From assembly GCF_049808615.1 (NCBI RefSeq), contig NZ_JBNCAN010000038.1, positions 1 to 19,019 on the forward strand: a stretch of DNA of 19,019 bases. The letters are read 5' to 3'. The position numbers and the translations under genes are program-made. Origin of the DNA: Modicisalibacter sp049808615 (lineage in GTDB: Bacteria; Pseudomonadota; Gammaproteobacteria; Pseudomonadales; Halomonadaceae). Positions 7,825-15,571 of the stretch are shown one piece after another; the stretch's first letter is position 1; every line of letters begins with the position of its first letter. The notes under the pieces are model-generated. The model made no database searches, was not told where the DNA came from, and worked only from the letters and a program-made list of their open reading frames with translations.

Positions 7825-8976
7825 ATGACCAGTAACACACGAATCGGCCCCGCTGTTCTTCCCGATACCCGCGCCCGACGAGTCGTCGAGAACCTGCTCG
7901 ATGGCTCTAGCGTTTCGATCAATGGCGACAACCCTTGGGACATACAGGTGCTGCATCCCGATTTCTTCTCCCGTGTCCTGCATCAGGGCACTCTCGGGCT
8001 GGGCGAATCCTACATGGATGGCTGGTGGGAATGCGAACGCATCGATGAACTGGCCTATCGTCTGCTGCGCCATGGCCTGGGCTCACGAACGCGCAGCACC
8101 TCCGAGCGGCTGATGTATCGGCTGCAATCCGGCTTCTTCAACCTGCAGAGTCGTGCCCGGGCCTACATCGTCGGCGAGGCGCACTACGACCTGGGCAACG
8201 ATCTCTTCCAGCGCATGCTCGACCCGACCATGTGCTACTCCTGCGGCTACTGGAAAGAAGCCAGCAACCTGCACGAAGCCCAGATTGCCAAGCTCGATCT
8301 GGCGGCCCGCAAATTGAAGATAGAACCCGGCATGAAGGTGCTCGACATCGGCTGTGGTTGGGGCAGCTTCGCCGAACACGCGGCACGCCACTATGGCGCG
8401 GAAGTCACCGGCATCACCATTTCTCGGGAACAGGCCGCCTTCGCCCGGGAGCGCTGTGCCGGGCTCCCGGTGGAGATACTGCTCGAGGACTACCGGGATC
8501 TGAGCGGGCATTTCGATCGTATCGTCTCGATCGGCATGTTCGAGCATGTCGGCCACCGCAACTACCGCACCTACTTCGATACCGTGGCGCAACTGCTCGA
8601 CGAGGACGGCTACTTTCTACTGCACACCATCGGTTCCAACAGTTCCGATATCAGTGCCGATCCCTGGATCAACAAGTACATTTTCCCGAATGGAATACTC
8701 CCCTCGGCGGTGCATATCGCCCGCGCCAGCGAAGACTACCTGCTCATGGAGGACTGGCAGAACTTCGGCGCCGACTACGATCGCACCCTGATGGCGTGGC
8801 AAGCCAATTTCGATGAGCACTGGCACGAGATCGCCGCCAACTACAATGAAAGGACTCGACGCATGTTCCGCTACTATCTCGGTGCCTGCGCGGGCTCTTT
8901 CCGCGCTCGCGACATCCAGCTCTGGCAAATCGTCTATTCGAGGAAGCGTTCGGGGCGCTATGATGCCCCGCGCTGA
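7825..8976 (+). CDS. cfa: Cyclopropane-fatty-acyl-phospholipid synthase
   Basis: Transfers a methylene group from S-adenosylmethionine to the double bond of unsaturated phospholipid acyl chains, giving cyclopropane fatty acids. It is a cytoplasmic, membrane-associated enzyme and the modification hardens membranes in stationary phase, acid or salt stress. The 383 residues match E. coli Cfa (382) almost one to one. The SAM motif VLDIGCGWGSF is at 172-182, and the bicarbonate-site residues correspond to C140 (YSCGYW), E240 (FEHVG), H267 (LLHTIG) and Y318 (ADYDRT). The C-terminal FRARDIQLWQIVYSR is also typical. The ATG at 7825 was chosen because GGAG lies at 7815-7818, six bases ahead, and it matches family length; a TTG 51 bases earlier lies inside a hairpin. 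Monocistronic by appearance. Confidence 0.96.
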   Translation: MTSNTRIGPAVLPDTRARRVVENLLDGSSVSINGDNPWDIQVLHPDFFSRVLHQGTLGLGESYMDGWWECERIDELAYRLLRHGLGSRTRSTSERLMYRLQSGFFNLQSRARAYIVGEAHYDLGNDLFQRMLDPTMCYSCGYWKEASNLHEAQIAKLDLAARKLKIEPGMKVLDIGCGWGSFAEHAARHYGAEVTGITISREQAAFARERCAGLPVEILLEDYRDLSGHFDRIVSIGMFEHVGHRNYRTYFDTVAQLLDEDGYFLLHTIGSNSSDISADPWINKYIFPNGILPSAVHIARASEDYLLMEDWQNFGADYDRTLMAWQANFDEHWHEIAANYNERTRRMFRYYLGACAGSFRARDIQLWQIVYSRKRSGRYDAPR

Positions 8977-8982
8977 TTAACC

Positions 8983-9018
8983 AGGAGGATCAACGTCGTG
9001 TGCACCTTGGCTATCTAA
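8983..9018 (+). other. Consensus ribosome site followed by a six-codon reading frame
   Basis: Seven bases after the cfa stop is a perfect AGGAGG (8983-8988). Nine bases on, a GTG at 8998 opens only six codons before TAA at 9016-9018. This may be a leader peptide for the downstream operon, the remnant of a gene start displaced by insertion of the defence cassette, or chance. There is no protein-level evidence. Confidence 0.25.
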
Positions 9019-9036
9019 AACCAAGCAGTACACGAA

Positions 9037-9065
9037 ATGTCACCGCGACGACTCTCTGGCATGAT
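9037..9065 (+). promoter_or_regulatory. Candidate promoter of the SMC defence operon
   Basis: ATGTCA (9037-9042) and CATGAT (9060-9065) each match the sigma-70 consensus at four of six positions and are separated by exactly 17 bases, ending 36 bases before the SMC gene. The match is modest and could be chance. The preceding CTTGG/CCAAG repeat (9006-9010, 9021-9025) might be an operator. Confidence 0.3.
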
Positions 9066-9101
9066 GGGCGCTTTCGAAGGTAGAGCGATCAAGGGTTCAG
9101 C

Positions 9102-12100
9102 ATGTCTCACCTGTTACGCATCGTCATGATCCACGGCCACCTCGAGGGCGTGGTCGAACTCAGTGTCGACGGGCACACCAACATCTGCGGCACCAACGCC
9201 TCGGGCAAGACCACTCTGCAGCGATTGGTACCGGTATTCTATGGTGAGCTCCCCAACAAGGTGGTGCCCAAGACGCGGATGAAGTTCGATGCCTTCTACC
9301 TGCCGCACCGTAATAGCTATCTGGTGTACGAGTATCGCCGCGAGGCCGGCAATATCTGCCAGGCGGTGCTGACCCGCAAGAGCGAGGGTGGTGTGGAATA
9401 TCGCTTCGTGGCGGCACCCTACCGACCCGAAGACTACCTGGTGGAAAGCGATGCCGGGGTGGCGGCGCTCGACTACGGCCAGTGGGCCAGCGGGCTGCGC
9501 CGCGAGGGGATCGGCGTGTCGCCCAAGCTGGGGGCCACCTCCGAGTATCGTTCGGTGATTCAGAACGACTTCACCCAGCACCATGGGAGCAGAGGTGACG
9601 GTCTCAAACTGCGCCAGATCGCCGCCCAGTTCAGCCTGGTCAAGCCGGAGCACCGCATCCGCCACATGGAGAAACTGGTCTCGGCGGTGCACGCCAAGGA
9701 GGGCAAGATGGACACCCTCAAGACCATGCTGGCGGCGATCTTCGAGGAAGACGGCGTCGAACTGCCGGTCACCCGCATTCGCAATACCAAGGCCCGGGAG
9801 TGGATCGCGCAGATGCGCCAGTCCATGCGCCTCGAGCCGCTACAACGGATGCTGGGACGATTGGATGACGTGGACAGGGAGATCGCCGACCTGGAGACGG
9901 CCCTGTGGCAGCTCAAGCCCCAGCTTGATGCCGACCGCCATCGTGCCGAACGGACCCTGGCCGACGTCGAGGCGCGACTGGGACGGCAGGAGCGCGAATT
10001 CCAGGCCCAGGAGCAGGGCTACGTGAAGACACGGGATGCGCTCAACGAGCGCATCAGCGAACTGGGCAGCGAGCTCGACCGTACTCAGCGCGACCTGAAC
10101 GATCTGCAGCGCCAGTACGAACAGTACGCCGAGGCGGACATGCCGGCGCTGGAGCGCGATCTGAACGCCCTGCCCCAGTGGCGCGAGCAGTGCCAGCAGC
10201 TGCGTGAGCACCTTAGCGTCATGCAACAGGCCGCCCAGGCCAGCCAGGCCCGGCTGGATGGCCGACTCAGGGAACTGGCCGACACCCTGGCCCGCCAGAC
10301 CGAAGAGTCGCAAGGCCTGATCGACGGCCTGGGCGACGAGAAAACCGCGTGCCGCGAGCGCCAGTGGGACGCCGAGCGCGCCCTGGACGAACGCTATCGC
10401 GCCGAGCACGCCGATCTTGACACCGCCTATCAGACCCGTATCGAGCAGGGCGTCGAGCGTCTGGCGGGACTCAAGGCACAGATGGCCTCCAGTGCCCAGA
10501 CGCCGGAGGAGATCCAGGAAGCCGAGCTGGCCCAGGCGCGACTCGACCAGGCGCAGAGTGATCGCAACGCCGCCTCCACCTCTCTGCAGGGCGTGCGTGA
10601 TGAGCACGAGACGCTGAAACGCGAGCGTGACGCCGCCGAACGCGGACTCGAGGAGGCACGCCATGAGCGTGCCGAGGCGGAGGGTCACCGCTATGCACTG
10701 TACCAGCAGCGCGACCCCGCCCAGGGCAGCCTGCGCCACTTTCTGCGTTATCACCGCCCAGGCTGGGAACAGCGGTTGGGCAAGGTGATCGCTCCCGAAC
10801 TGCTGGAGCGCCGCGATCTCTCCCCCCAACTCACGGAAGTGGAGCACGATGATCTCTTTGGCGTGTCCCTCGATCTGGCCGCCATTGCGCTGCCGGATCA
10901 TGCCCAGGATGAGGCGAGCCTGCTCGCGGCCATCGAGGCGGCCGAAGCGGCACACGCCCGCGCCGAGGACAATGTTCAGGCCGCGGAAAAACGCCTCAAG
11001 GCACGGCATGACCTTGTCAAGGAAGCCGACGAAACACTGCGGCAGTCGCGCAGCGCGTTCAAGCGTGCCGAGCAGGACGTGGAATACGCCACCCAGGCAC
11101 GCAGCCAACTGCAGGAGCGCCATACCCGGCAGCAGAAAGACCGCCGCCGCATCTGCGAAGAGGCGCTGGCAGCCGAGGAAGCCTCCCAGCAGGCATTACG
11201 CGATGAAAAGCGCGAGGCCTTGAAAACGCTTTCCGATACCCACCAGGCACAGTTGCTGGAACTGAAGGCCGACGCTCAGAGCCAGCTGGATGGCCTCGAC
11301 GCGCAAATCCGCCAGCACAAACGCCAACTCGACGACCTGAAGGCGGAGCACCAGCGTCAGAAAGAAGAGCTGGAAGCCGCCTTCGATCAGGAACTGCAGG
11401 CGCAGGGGGTCGACGCGGTGACGCTGAAAGAGACCCGGTCGCGCCTGACCGCGCTGGAGGAACGTATCCGCACCACCGCGGCGCGTCAGGAGGAGCTCGA
11501 AGCCTACCTCCGCTTCATGCGCGTGGAGTGGGCTGAACGCAAGCCGCAGTTGGTGGACAAGGAGTCGACGCTTTCTCGTGACAAGCAGGCCACCGAGCGG
11601 GAGCGCGACCAGTGCCGAAACGACTTCCAGATGGCCAAGGCGAGACATCTGGAAACGGTCACTGAGCTGAAGGCCAAATGCGATGCCGAACAGCAGGTGA
11701 TCGATGCCTTGAAGCCGCTGCTGACCCAGGTGGAGGGCCTGGGATTGGCCGCCGCGCCCCAGCCGGTCGGCGAGGCGCCAGGCGATGTGCACGAGCGCAT
11801 CGAACGTGCCCGCCAGGCAATGGAAAGCCGCAGCCGCGAACTCGAGACCCTGCGCAAGGGCTGCGAGCAGGTGGAAGGCGAATTGATCAAGGGGGCCAGC
11901 AGCGGCTTCGTCGAAACATTGGATGCCGAGCGGGCGAAGTCGGCGGGTGACGACGCCGAGCAGAATACCAGCCCTCGGCACCAGCTACCGCTGCTGCGCG
12001 GCATGCTCACGCTATTGGAGGATCAACAGCAGCAGTTGATCCAGCAGGGCCGCAACCTCGGCGATGACCTGGACAAGTTCTTCACCGTCTTTCGCGACCT

Positions 12101-12779
12101 CAACCGCCGTATCAGCGCGCAGAGCCGCCGCCTCTCCGAGGAGGTTGCCGACGACCTGCGCCTGGAGGGGATCAGCAAGGCCGAGGTTCGCATCCAGTCC
12201 ACCATCGACGAGCTGGGCTTCTGGGAGCCGCTGAAGCAGTTTGCCGAATACTTCCGGGCATGGCGCGGCGTGGGCCTTCCGAGTGACGATTATCTCAATG
12301 CCCTGGCCGATGTGGTGGATCTGCTGCGCAGCGACCAGCAGTACAGCTTCGAGAGCCTGCTGCGGCTGGAGCTGCACCTGAACGAGGGCGGCACCGACCT
12401 GGTGATCAAGAACGACCGCCAGTTGCTGGAATCCTCCAGCCACGGCATGGCCTATCTTATCCTGTGCAAGTTCCTGCTCGCCTTTACCCGCTTGTTGCGC
12501 GGTCAGGCCGAGATCGCCATCCACTGGCCCATCGACGAGATCGGCACCCTGGCCTACCACAATGTCGAAAAGCTATTCGAGGCCTGCGACAGCAATCACA
12601 TCCATGTCGTCGGGGCCTTCCCCAACCCCGAGTCGGATGTACTGCTGCTGTTCCACAATCGCTACCTGATCGACCGGGACGCAGGCCAGCCCAACCGTCG
12701 CCACCTGAAACGCATCGAGCCGCGCTTGAGCCGCCTGGCCCAACGCCTGCAGGCCCGCGCCGCCGAGGAGGTCTCCTGA
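9102..12779 (+). CDS. jetC: SMC-like ATPase of a Wadjet/MksBEFG-type system (JetC-like, DUF3584-like)
   Basis: Large SMC-family ATPase of 1225 residues, the motor that would extrude DNA loops to find small circular plasmids. The Walker A motif GTNASGKTT is at 30-38 and Walker B with the catalytic pair D1145-E1146 (HWPIDEIG) near the end. The ABC signature region appears as ESSSHGM at 1110-1116 instead of the usual LSGGQ-like form. Between about 250 and 1010 lies a very long, charged, Glu/Arg/Gln-rich heptad coiled coil, interrupted at about 530-605 by a non-coiled segment that would be the hinge. Length and P-loop context recall the DUF3584 family. ATG 9102 has AAGGG six bases upstream. The stop overlaps the next gene by one base (TGATG), after GAGGAGG at 12765-12771. 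JetC by neighbourhood; a RecN/SbcC-like repair role is less likely. Confidence 0.82.
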   Translation: MSHLLRIVMIHGHLEGVVELSVDGHTNICGTNASGKTTLQRLVPVFYGELPNKVVPKTRMKFDAFYLPHRNSYLVYEYRREAGNICQAVLTRKSEGGVEYRFVAAPYRPEDYLVESDAGVAALDYGQWASGLRREGIGVSPKLGATSEYRSVIQNDFTQHHGSRGDGLKLRQIAAQFSLVKPEHRIRHMEKLVSAVHAKEGKMDTLKTMLAAIFEEDGVELPVTRIRNTKAREWIAQMRQSMRLEPLQRMLGRLDDVDREIADLETALWQLKPQLDADRHRAERTLADVEARLGRQEREFQAQEQGYVKTRDALNERISELGSELDRTQRDLNDLQRQYEQYAEADMPALERDLNALPQWREQCQQLREHLSVMQQAAQASQARLDGRLRELADTLARQTEESQGLIDGLGDEKTACRERQWDAERALDERYRAEHADLDTAYQTRIEQGVERLAGLKAQMASSAQTPEEIQEAELAQARLDQAQSDRNAASTSLQGVRDEHETLKRERDAAERGLEEARHERAEAEGHRYALYQQRDPAQGSLRHFLRYHRPGWEQRLGKVIAPELLERRDLSPQLTEVEHDDLFGVSLDLAAIALPDHAQDEASLLAAIEAAEAAHARAEDNVQAAEKRLKARHDLVKEADETLRQSRSAFKRAEQDVEYATQARSQLQERHTRQQKDRRRICEEALAAEEASQQALRDEKREALKTLSDTHQAQLLELKADAQSQLDGLDAQIRQHKRQLDDLKAEHQRQKEELEAAFDQELQAQGVDAVTLKETRSRLTALEERIRTTAARQEELEAYLRFMRVEWAERKPQLVDKESTLSRDKQATERERDQCRNDFQMAKARHLETVTELKAKCDAEQQVIDALKPLLTQVEGLGLAAAPQPVGEAPGDVHERIERARQAMESRSRELETLRKGCEQVEGELIKGASSGFVETLDAERAKSAGDDAEQNTSPRHQLPLLRGMLTLLEDQQQQLIQQGRNLGDDLDKFFTVFRDLNRRISAQSRRLSEEVADDLRLEGISKAEVRIQSTIDELGFWEPLKQFAEYFRAWRGVGLPSDDYLNALADVVDLLRSDQQYSFESLLRLELHLNEGGTDLVIKNDRQLLESSSHGMAYLILCKFLLAFTRLLRGQAEIAIHWPIDEIGTLAYHNVEKLFEACDSNHIHVVGAFPNPESDVLLLFHNRYLIDRDAGQPNRRHLKRIEPRLSRLAQRLQARAAEEVS

Positions 12780-13405
12780 TGATCGAACATGGCCCTTTGC
12801 TGGAACGGCTGTTGGCCGGGGAGTTCATCTGCGCCGTGAGCGACGAGAGCGCCTTTCGCCGGCTGGAGGATGAGCAAACCCGCGAGCAGATCGATACCTA
12901 CCTGCGCCCGCTCAACCGGCGATTGGCGTCCAACCCCGAGGGCAGCGTCTACTTCCTGGCCTGGCGGCAAATAAACGATAACGCTCGCGACCAGCTTTCA
13001 CGTCAGCTCGGCGACACGCTGAACAGCCTGCTCCCCCTGCTGGAGTGGCTGCAGCTGGTCCAGGAAGCGCTGGGACGCGACACCCTGCTCGCCCCCGGCG
13101 ACGTGCTCAAGCCGGCGGAGTTCAGCGCCAAGTGCGAGGATAACCAGAGCCTGCGCGAGCGCTTGGAGCGGCTGGCCACGGACAGTTTCTTCGGCTCCCA
13201 GAGCGAGCAGCTCGACGCCCAGATGAAGCAGGTCTTCAAGCGTTTAAAAGAGCACGGCTATCTGCTCCAGCCTCATGCCGAGCGCCAGGTTTATCTGGTC
13301 ACCGGCAAGATCGACTACCTGGTAGACCTGGTGCGCTTCATCCGCGACGAGGAGAACCTGCCCGTCGACGAAGAGGGCCCGGCAACCCAGGAGGCCCTGT
13401 TGTGA
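12779..13405 (+). CDS. jetB: KITE-like small subunit (MksE/JetB-like)
   Basis: Protein of 208 residues, the size of the KITE subunits MukE, MksE and JetB (about 200-240), which dimerise on the kleisin and contact DNA. It is soluble and mainly helical. The C-terminal part (about 128-185) reads as a winged helix: helices LRERLERLATDSFF and LDAQMKQVFKRLKEHGYL, then a beta wing with RQVYLVTGKIDYLVDLV. The N-terminal HGPLLERLLAGEFIC segment is a second small domain. The start ATG shares a base with the SMC stop and follows a strong GAGGAGG site by seven bases. The gene ends in a four-base overlap with the next one. Assignment rests mainly on size, fold pattern and position between an SMC and a kleisin-like gene, since KITE sequences diverge strongly. 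Confidence 0.72.
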   Translation: MIEHGPLLERLLAGEFICAVSDESAFRRLEDEQTREQIDTYLRPLNRRLASNPEGSVYFLAWRQINDNARDQLSRQLGDTLNSLLPLLEWLQLVQEALGRDTLLAPGDVLKPAEFSAKCEDNQSLRERLERLATDSFFGSQSEQLDAQMKQVFKRLKEHGYLLQPHAERQVYLVTGKIDYLVDLVRFIRDEENLPVDEEGPATQEALL

Positions 13406-14661
13406 AAGGGGGAATCGAGAGCGAGTCGCACGTTCTGGAGAGCCGCTTGATCGCCACGGGTGTCGAGCGCATGGCATTGCTCGGCAAGCACGCTGATGCC
13501 TTGATGCAAGGCTATACCCGCGACGAGGTGCCGCTGGACACCTTGAGCGACTCGGCGCTGCGCAAGCTGCTTGCCGCGCGCATCCTGTGGCGTCCCGATG
13601 AGCACGGCGGTGTCAAGCTCGCCCCCAAGGTGCGCGAACTGATCGCCGAGATGCTCGCCGACGAGACCCGCCGCCATGTCAATGCGGATGTGGCCGAAAC
13701 CCTGGAACTCCTGCGCGGCCTGGTGCAGAGCTATCGTGAGGCACGCAGCCACGGCGAGCACTGGCGACAGGAGCAGCAACTGCTGCGTCTGCGCCAGGAG
13801 GTGGATGACCTCAATGGCCGCTTTGCCGATGCCATCGACAGCCTCTGGCAGCGCCTCAACAGCGACTTCGGCTTTGTCAGCCGTCTGAACGACAAGATCC
13901 GCGAGAACGACCGGGCCCAGAAGCAGATCGTACGCTTGCTGGACGGACTGGCGCTGATCGACTTCGATGAATTGATCGAGCTGGTTGGCAGCGACGGTGC
14001 ACTGCGCAAGCTGCTGATCAGTCAGCTGCAGCAGCAGCTCAGCCAGCACTACACCAATCTGCGCGAAGTGCAGCACCGACTCACGGAACTGATGGCGCGT
14101 TTTCGCCAGCAGCAGTCGCGTAGCCGCCTGGTGGCGGGCATGGCCGCCTTCCTGCGCGAGCACCCCGGGTTTGTGCCCGGCAACTACGCCCGCCGCAGCG
14201 ACGTTCCGGCACTGGTCAACCAGGCCGCGCCGCTCATCGCCGCCGCCGCGCCGGCACTTGACCGCCATCTGGATACTCAGGTACTCACCGAACTGCTGCA
14301 CCGGCTACCCGTGCCGGCACACAAGCCGCAGACGCTGGCTGTCGCGCAGCCCGCCGAGGCCCGGGAAGCCACCCTGGTCGCCGCCCGCCAGCAGGCCCTG
14401 AAGCAGGATGTGGAACGCTTCTACCTGACGGTGGTCGATCATCCCGATCGCGAGGGGATCAGTGCCCTGGCATATCTGCACGCCGGCGATCTGGCGTGGG
14501 CGGATGAGATATGGCTATTCCAGGTGATCGCCGAGTATCAGGGCCTGCCACGCACCGAGCAGCGCGCCTTCCGCCTGCATCAGGAGGAGAGTCAGGCCAG
14601 CCGCTTCAATCACCTGCGGCTGATTCACGACGTCACGCTGCAGCTGGCGCTTCCAGCATGA
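13402..14661 (+). CDS. jetA: Kleisin-like subunit (MksF/JetA-like)
   Basis: Protein of 419 residues in the place expected for the kleisin that bridges the SMC heads. The N-terminal 100 residues look like a winged-helix neck-binding domain (LSDSALRKLLAARILW and KVRELIAEMLADE). A helical, partly coiled middle follows at about 100-250 (QQLLRLRQEVDDLNGRF, SQHYTNLREVQHRLTELM), then an Ala/Pro-rich linker at 265-325 and a C-terminal folded segment (EGISALAYLHAGDLAWADEIWL, ending LIHDVTLQL). It starts with GTG at 13402 inside the KITE gene's stop (GTGA), with a perfect AGGAGG at 13389-13394. It ends ATGA into the nuclease gene. Characterised JetA/MksF proteins are of similar to somewhat larger size. 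Homology is inferred from architecture and context. Confidence 0.7.
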   Translation: MKGGIESESHVLESRLIATGVERMALLGKHADALMQGYTRDEVPLDTLSDSALRKLLAARILWRPDEHGGVKLAPKVRELIAEMLADETRRHVNADVAETLELLRGLVQSYREARSHGEHWRQEQQLLRLRQEVDDLNGRFADAIDSLWQRLNSDFGFVSRLNDKIRENDRAQKQIVRLLDGLALIDFDELIELVGSDGALRKLLISQLQQQLSQHYTNLREVQHRLTELMARFRQQQSRSRLVAGMAAFLREHPGFVPGNYARRSDVPALVNQAAPLIAAAAPALDRHLDTQVLTELLHRLPVPAHKPQTLAVAQPAEAREATLVAARQQALKQDVERFYLTVVDHPDREGISALAYLHAGDLAWADEIWLFQVIAEYQGLPRTEQRAFRLHQEESQASRFNHLRLIHDVTLQLALPA

Positions 14662-15539
14662 CCCGCCCTCTCTCGCCCAGCGCTTACAGGCTATTGCGCG
14701 GCGTCGAGGAGACACTGCATCGTGTGCCCGCCGTGGAGAAACCGCGCAGTGGAAAGGCCCTGCAAGAAATCGAGGCCTGGTGCGCTCAGTACGACATAGA
14801 CCTCACTGTCTATCGCCAGGGCAATACGCTGCGCTTCGATCGCCGGTTGCTCGGCGAAATCAGCGAGGTGCTGGAGAGCCTGGGGCATCCGCCCCTGAAT
14901 ATCGCATTGAGTGGCCGCACGACCACGCAACAAGCCGAACAAGGCGGGATCGAAGCGAAGAGTGTACGCGAACGTCCCCGCGCCAGGCGGATACTGGTGA
15001 GCCTCCCAGGGCTGTCTCGGCCACCGTGGCTGGCCAGCGAATCCCGCGAGTACCGTGATCTCGATTGGCAGTCGCTGGATCTGCGCGGCTTCGATATCCT
15101 CATCCAGGTGGAAAATCTCGACAGCTTCTACGCCTTCACCCCCGATATCGAGGCCATCGACCGCTTTCGGCAGCCGCTGGTGATCTACCGTGGCGATCGC
15201 CACTACGGCGGCGGTTTCGCTGTGCTGGCCGAAACCTGGACGGCGACCGGCAAGCCGCACGTCTATCTGGGGGACTTCGATGCCGCCGGTATGACGTTTG
15301 CCATTGCCAGCCAAGCGACGCATTTGCTTCTGCCTCCGCTGGAGTGGCTCATTCACCACGCCACCACCGATCATCTGCCGGCCACTCAGATGAAGGCGCA
15401 AGCCTCGCTTCTTGAACACCGCGCAGCGCTGTCCAGCGACCACCCGTTGCGCGACTATCTGGCGATCATTCTCGACCGGCAGCGCGGACTCAGACAGCAG
15501 TGGTTTGGTAAACAAGTCCGCATGGTGCCTGTAAGCTAA
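14658..15539 (+). CDS. jetD: JetD-like TOPRIM nuclease subunit (DUF2220-type)
   Basis: Predicted DNA-cleaving subunit of 293 residues. The C-terminal half carries a TOPRIM-type active site in the arrangement typical of JetD/MksG: the catalytic glutamate E152 in QVENLDSFYAF and the metal-binding DxD D206-D208 in YLGDFDAAG. In studied Wadjet systems JetD cleaves small circular DNA after the SMC motor stalls in loop extrusion. The N-terminal 110 residues include a short winged-helix-like part (LQEIEAWCAQYDIDLTVYR, then LGEISEVLESLG) and a polar linker; JetD proteins described so far, as I recall them, are nearer 350-400 residues, so the DNA-binding arm looks reduced. The ATG at 14658 overlaps the kleisin stop by four bases. 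A longer in-frame start at 14511 would lie deep in the kleisin gene and was not chosen. Confidence 0.85.
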   Translation: MTRPLSPSAYRLLRGVEETLHRVPAVEKPRSGKALQEIEAWCAQYDIDLTVYRQGNTLRFDRRLLGEISEVLESLGHPPLNIALSGRTTTQQAEQGGIEAKSVRERPRARRILVSLPGLSRPPWLASESREYRDLDWQSLDLRGFDILIQVENLDSFYAFTPDIEAIDRFRQPLVIYRGDRHYGGGFAVLAETWTATGKPHVYLGDFDAAGMTFAIASQATHLLLPPLEWLIHHATTDHLPATQMKAQASLLEHRAALSSDHPLRDYLAIILDRQRGLRQQWFGKQVRMVPVS

Positions 15540-15571
15540 GAGATAATTTTCTTCTCATGAGCGCTATCAGC
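15540..15571. other. Convergent gap between jetD and the DUF99 gene
   Basis: Thirty-two bases separate the converging stops. There is an AT-rich patch (15543-15554) and a five-base repeat, TGAGC at 15558-15562 with GCTCA at 15570-15574, the latter reaching the DUF99 stop codon. A weak shared terminator is possible but not convincing. Confidence 0.2.

Noticed and set aside
9840..11123. Minus-strand open frame of 427 codons
   Set aside because: It is antisense to the coiled-coil part of the SMC gene. The repetitive Glu/Arg/Gln codons there leave the reverse frame free of stops, giving a Leu/Gly/Val-rich false protein.
11196..11981. Minus-strand open frame of 261 codons
   Set aside because: It is the same artefact of the coiled-coil region; no ribosome site and no recognisable domain.
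12464..12778. N-terminal extension of the KITE gene inside the SMC gene
   Set aside because: The extension is an out-of-frame reading of the SMC C-terminus; the ATG at 12779 has a strong ribosome site and the TGATG junction.
13315..14301. Minus-strand open frame of 328 codons
   Set aside because: It is antisense to the kleisin-like gene, whose overlapping, ribosome-site-preceded start marks it as the real one.
14691..15515. Minus-strand open frame of 274 codons
   Set aside because: It is antisense to the jetD-like gene with its intact TOPRIM residues.
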